This document shows, in pieces, positions 6,355-7,522 of a stretch of 7,522 nt of DNA. The stretch spans positions 1 through 7,522 of the forward strand of contig CAIZNF010000267.1 of the NCBI GenBank assembly GCA_903934275.1, read 5' to 3'. The notes under the pieces were generated by a model that saw nothing but the letters and a program-made list of their open reading frames with translations, had not been told where the DNA came from and did not search any database. The stretch's first letter is position 1; every line of letters begins with the position of its first letter. The DNA comes from an uncultured Nitrosomonadales bacterium. Lineage in GTDB: Bacteria > Pseudomonadota > Gammaproteobacteria > Burkholderiales > Gallionellaceae. Position numbers and translations under genes: made by a program.

Positions 6355-7335
6355 TCATTCATCTGTAGCGCGAATATCTGAAATCACGAACTCCTCGATC
6401 ACTTCACCGGAAGCGCCAACTTGGCGAAATTTCACCGGCAGCAGGCGGTATTCCAGTCCCAGCCAGATTTCAAAATATGCCTCGCCTTGGGTATGTAATT
6501 TACGTAAACGTAGAGCGCGCAATTTCCCTGTTGGTGTGTCAATGTCCTCTGCACCGCCAATTTCAATCTCATAATTTTCGAGAGACTTACCATCGCTGAT
6601 GGATAGTGGAATAATTTCCCGATCCATGGGAAGTTGCGAGAGCTGGTACATTAAACTCAATACATCTTGAGCCTCTGCGGGCAGTGCAGTTTCTCCACCA
6701 TGCGAAAAGCTCAGTTTTTGCGCCGCCCAATCAAAAGTGGCTTTCAGGCTCTGCTTGCCGCTAGCGGTAATTTTTTCCTCCTTGAAAATACCCGGTAGCA
6801 GCCCCTGCTCACTTATTTCTCCCCGGCTGGTTTGGATAAACTGATCGTTATTCAGCAAGCCTGTCAGCCCGGTAGTTTGTCTGGTTGCCTTCAGGGTATA
6901 TTTGTTTTTGTGGATATCAAGCTGGTGGCTAAGCTCGCCAACCCTGAAGAAATCTTCGCCCCTGAAAACGACAAAGGTGAGTTTTAAGTGTTTTGGAAAC
7001 TGGTGGGTTACCGTCGATTTTTCCATCTTCTCCATCGTATCCGCAGTGCTGGCTATCGGTTCGATTGATGGGATGCCATCTGGCTTGGTTGTTGGATATG
7101 CCGGTTCCGGTTTTGCGGCGGGTTGCGCTATCGGTTTGGGTAGGGGTTCGAGCCTGGCGGTGAGTGGTGGCAACTGCACCTTGTCGTGCGGCAACTGTAT
7201 ATGCGGCAGCCACAGAATCGCGGCATGTACCATTGCGGAAAATGTGATGGCAAAGGAAATGCGGCGGGCTGGTGTGCTGAGGGCTGCAAGCAAGGCACGA
7301 AATATAGGCTGAAATATCGTATCGTACGAAACCAT
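6355..7335 (-). CDS. DUF3108 domain protein with N-terminal membrane anchor and proline-rich linker
   Basis: Probably an envelope protein of unknown function. From the ATG at 7335 it has 326 residues: a short basic N-terminus (ARRIS, near 23-27), one hydrophobic segment at about 26-44, a proline/lysine-rich linker at about 44-93 like that of TonB-type proteins, then a folded periplasmic domain from about 113 to the end. That domain starts LKLTFVVFRGEDFFRVGELSHQ and contains RQTTGLTGLL, YQLSQLPMDREI and LGLEYRLLPVKFRQVGASGE, which fit DUF3108. A single N-terminal anchor suggests insertion in the inner membrane with the domain in the periplasm. The frame stays open to an ATG at 7458, but those 41 extra codons run through a REP-like repeat and do not look like protein. 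No good Shine-Dalgarno sequence is seen before 7335, so the start is less sure than the product. It converges with the operon and is probably unrelated to it. Confidence 0.82.
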   Translation of the reverse strand: MVSYDTIFQPIFRALLAALSTPARRISFAITFSAMVHAAILWLPHIQLPHDKVQLPPLTARLEPLPKPIAQPAAKPEPAYPTTKPDGIPSIEPIASTADTMEKMEKSTVTHQFPKHLKLTFVVFRGEDFFRVGELSHQLDIHKNKYTLKATRQTTGLTGLLNNDQFIQTSRGEISEQGLLPGIFKEEKITASGKQSLKATFDWAAQKLSFSHGGETALPAEAQDVLSLMYQLSQLPMDREIIPLSISDGKSLENYEIEIGGAEDIDTPTGKLRALRLRKLHTQGEAYFEIWLGLEYRLLPVKFRQVGASGEVIEEFVISDIRATDE

Positions 7336-7410
7336 TGTCGTTATAAACCCAAATAAGCCATTGCATCTAAGCCGGGCAAGCCGGAACCAAAAATGGGAAG
7401 CTGTCTTCCA

Positions 7411-7440
7411 GTAGGTTGGACAAAGCGCAGCGTGCCCAAC
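7411..7440 (+). repeat. REP-like palindromic element, copy 1
   Basis: This copy begins GTAGGTTGGACA and ends TGCCCAAC, with AAGCGCAGCG between. Its inner arms GTTGGACA (7415-7422) and TGCCCAAC (7433-7440) pair except for one A-C mismatch at 7420. It matches the reverse complement of copy 2 at 29 of 30 positions. From memory, GTAGGTTGGGC-type palindromes are widespread in proteobacterial intergenic DNA; I infer REP-type spread, possibly by a RAYT transposase in trans. Confidence 0.75.
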
Positions 7441-7472
7441 ATTAATTTGTCCGTGCATCCGAATGGCATCTT

Positions 7473-7508
7473 CGTAGGTTGGGCACGCTGCGCTTTGCCC
7501 AACCTACG
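7473..7508 (-). repeat. REP-like palindromic element, copy 2 (inverted)
   Basis: CGTAGGTTGGGCA (7473-7485) and TGCCCAACCTACG (7496-7508) form a perfect 13-bp stem around the 10-base loop CGCTGCGCTT. It lies in the opposite orientation to copy 1, 32 bp away, so the two copies can also pair with each other as one long hairpin. Inverted REP pairs of this kind are the usual arrangement of mobile REP doublets. Confidence 0.8.
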
Positions 7509-7522
7509 CAACTACGCAACTA
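7504..7522 (+). repeat. Short tandem repeat at the window edge
   Basis: The 8-mer CTACGCAA is repeated head to tail at 7504-7511 and 7512-7519, with a partial third copy (CTA) at 7520-7522. The first copy overlaps the right arm of REP-like copy 2. The repeat may continue past the window. Confidence 0.6.

Noticed and set aside
6299..6574. 91-codon rightward open frame starting near 6299
   Set aside because: Most of it is the antisense of the 3' end of the DUF3108 gene; there is no family resemblance.
7336..7458. Longer DUF3108 protein starting at the ATG at 7458
   Set aside because: The extra 41 codons run through REP-like copy 1 and give a sequence with no signal-anchor or domain character; the basic stretch and hydrophobic anchor expected at the N-terminus begin after 7335.

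Overview
The window looks like chromosomal DNA from a proteobacterium, most likely a betaproteobacterium (Nitrosomonadales/Gallionellales-like). This rests on moderate GC, tightly overlapping genes, a DUF3108-type envelope protein and a short palindromic repeat of a kind scattered through such genomes. It is an inference from gene style, not a database result. Nothing indicates a phage, plasmid, transposase, CRISPR array or RNA gene.

Layout: (1) Positions 1-636 hold the 3' part, possibly nearly all, of a SAM-dependent methyltransferase gene that is more AT-rich than the genes after it. (2) After a 91-bp gap with an 8-bp direct repeat and a perfect 16-bp palindrome, a rightward set of five genes fills 728-6028: radical SAM protein A, a GT9 heptosyltransferase-like glycosyltransferase, the alpha and beta subunits of a thiamine-diphosphate (ThDP) 2-oxoacid dehydrogenase-type E1 enzyme, and radical SAM protein B. 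The first four genes overlap each other by 4-14 bp. The fifth starts 11 bp after the fourth, and its ribosome-binding site overlaps the previous stop codon. This is a translationally coupled operon. (3) A hairpin followed by a T-run at 6042-6095 closes it. (4) About 260 bp of non-coding sequence with two small inverted repeats follows. (5) A leftward gene (6355-7335) encodes a membrane-anchored, proline-rich DUF3108 protein. (6) The right edge carries two inverted copies of a REP-like palindromic element and a short tandem repeat.

How the genes may work together: glycosyltransferase and methyltransferase genes suggest a surface glycan (LPS or O-antigen-like) locus. The unusual part is an E1 alpha/beta pair with no E2 acyltransferase, E3 or lipoyl-domain gene in view, placed between a glycosyltransferase and two radical SAM genes. 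A reasonable hypothesis is that the ThDP enzyme makes or transfers an activated aldehyde, or decarboxylates a 2-oxoacid, for a modified sugar or glycan substituent, and that the radical SAM enzymes do further difficult chemistry on it. The substrate and product cannot be read from the sequence.
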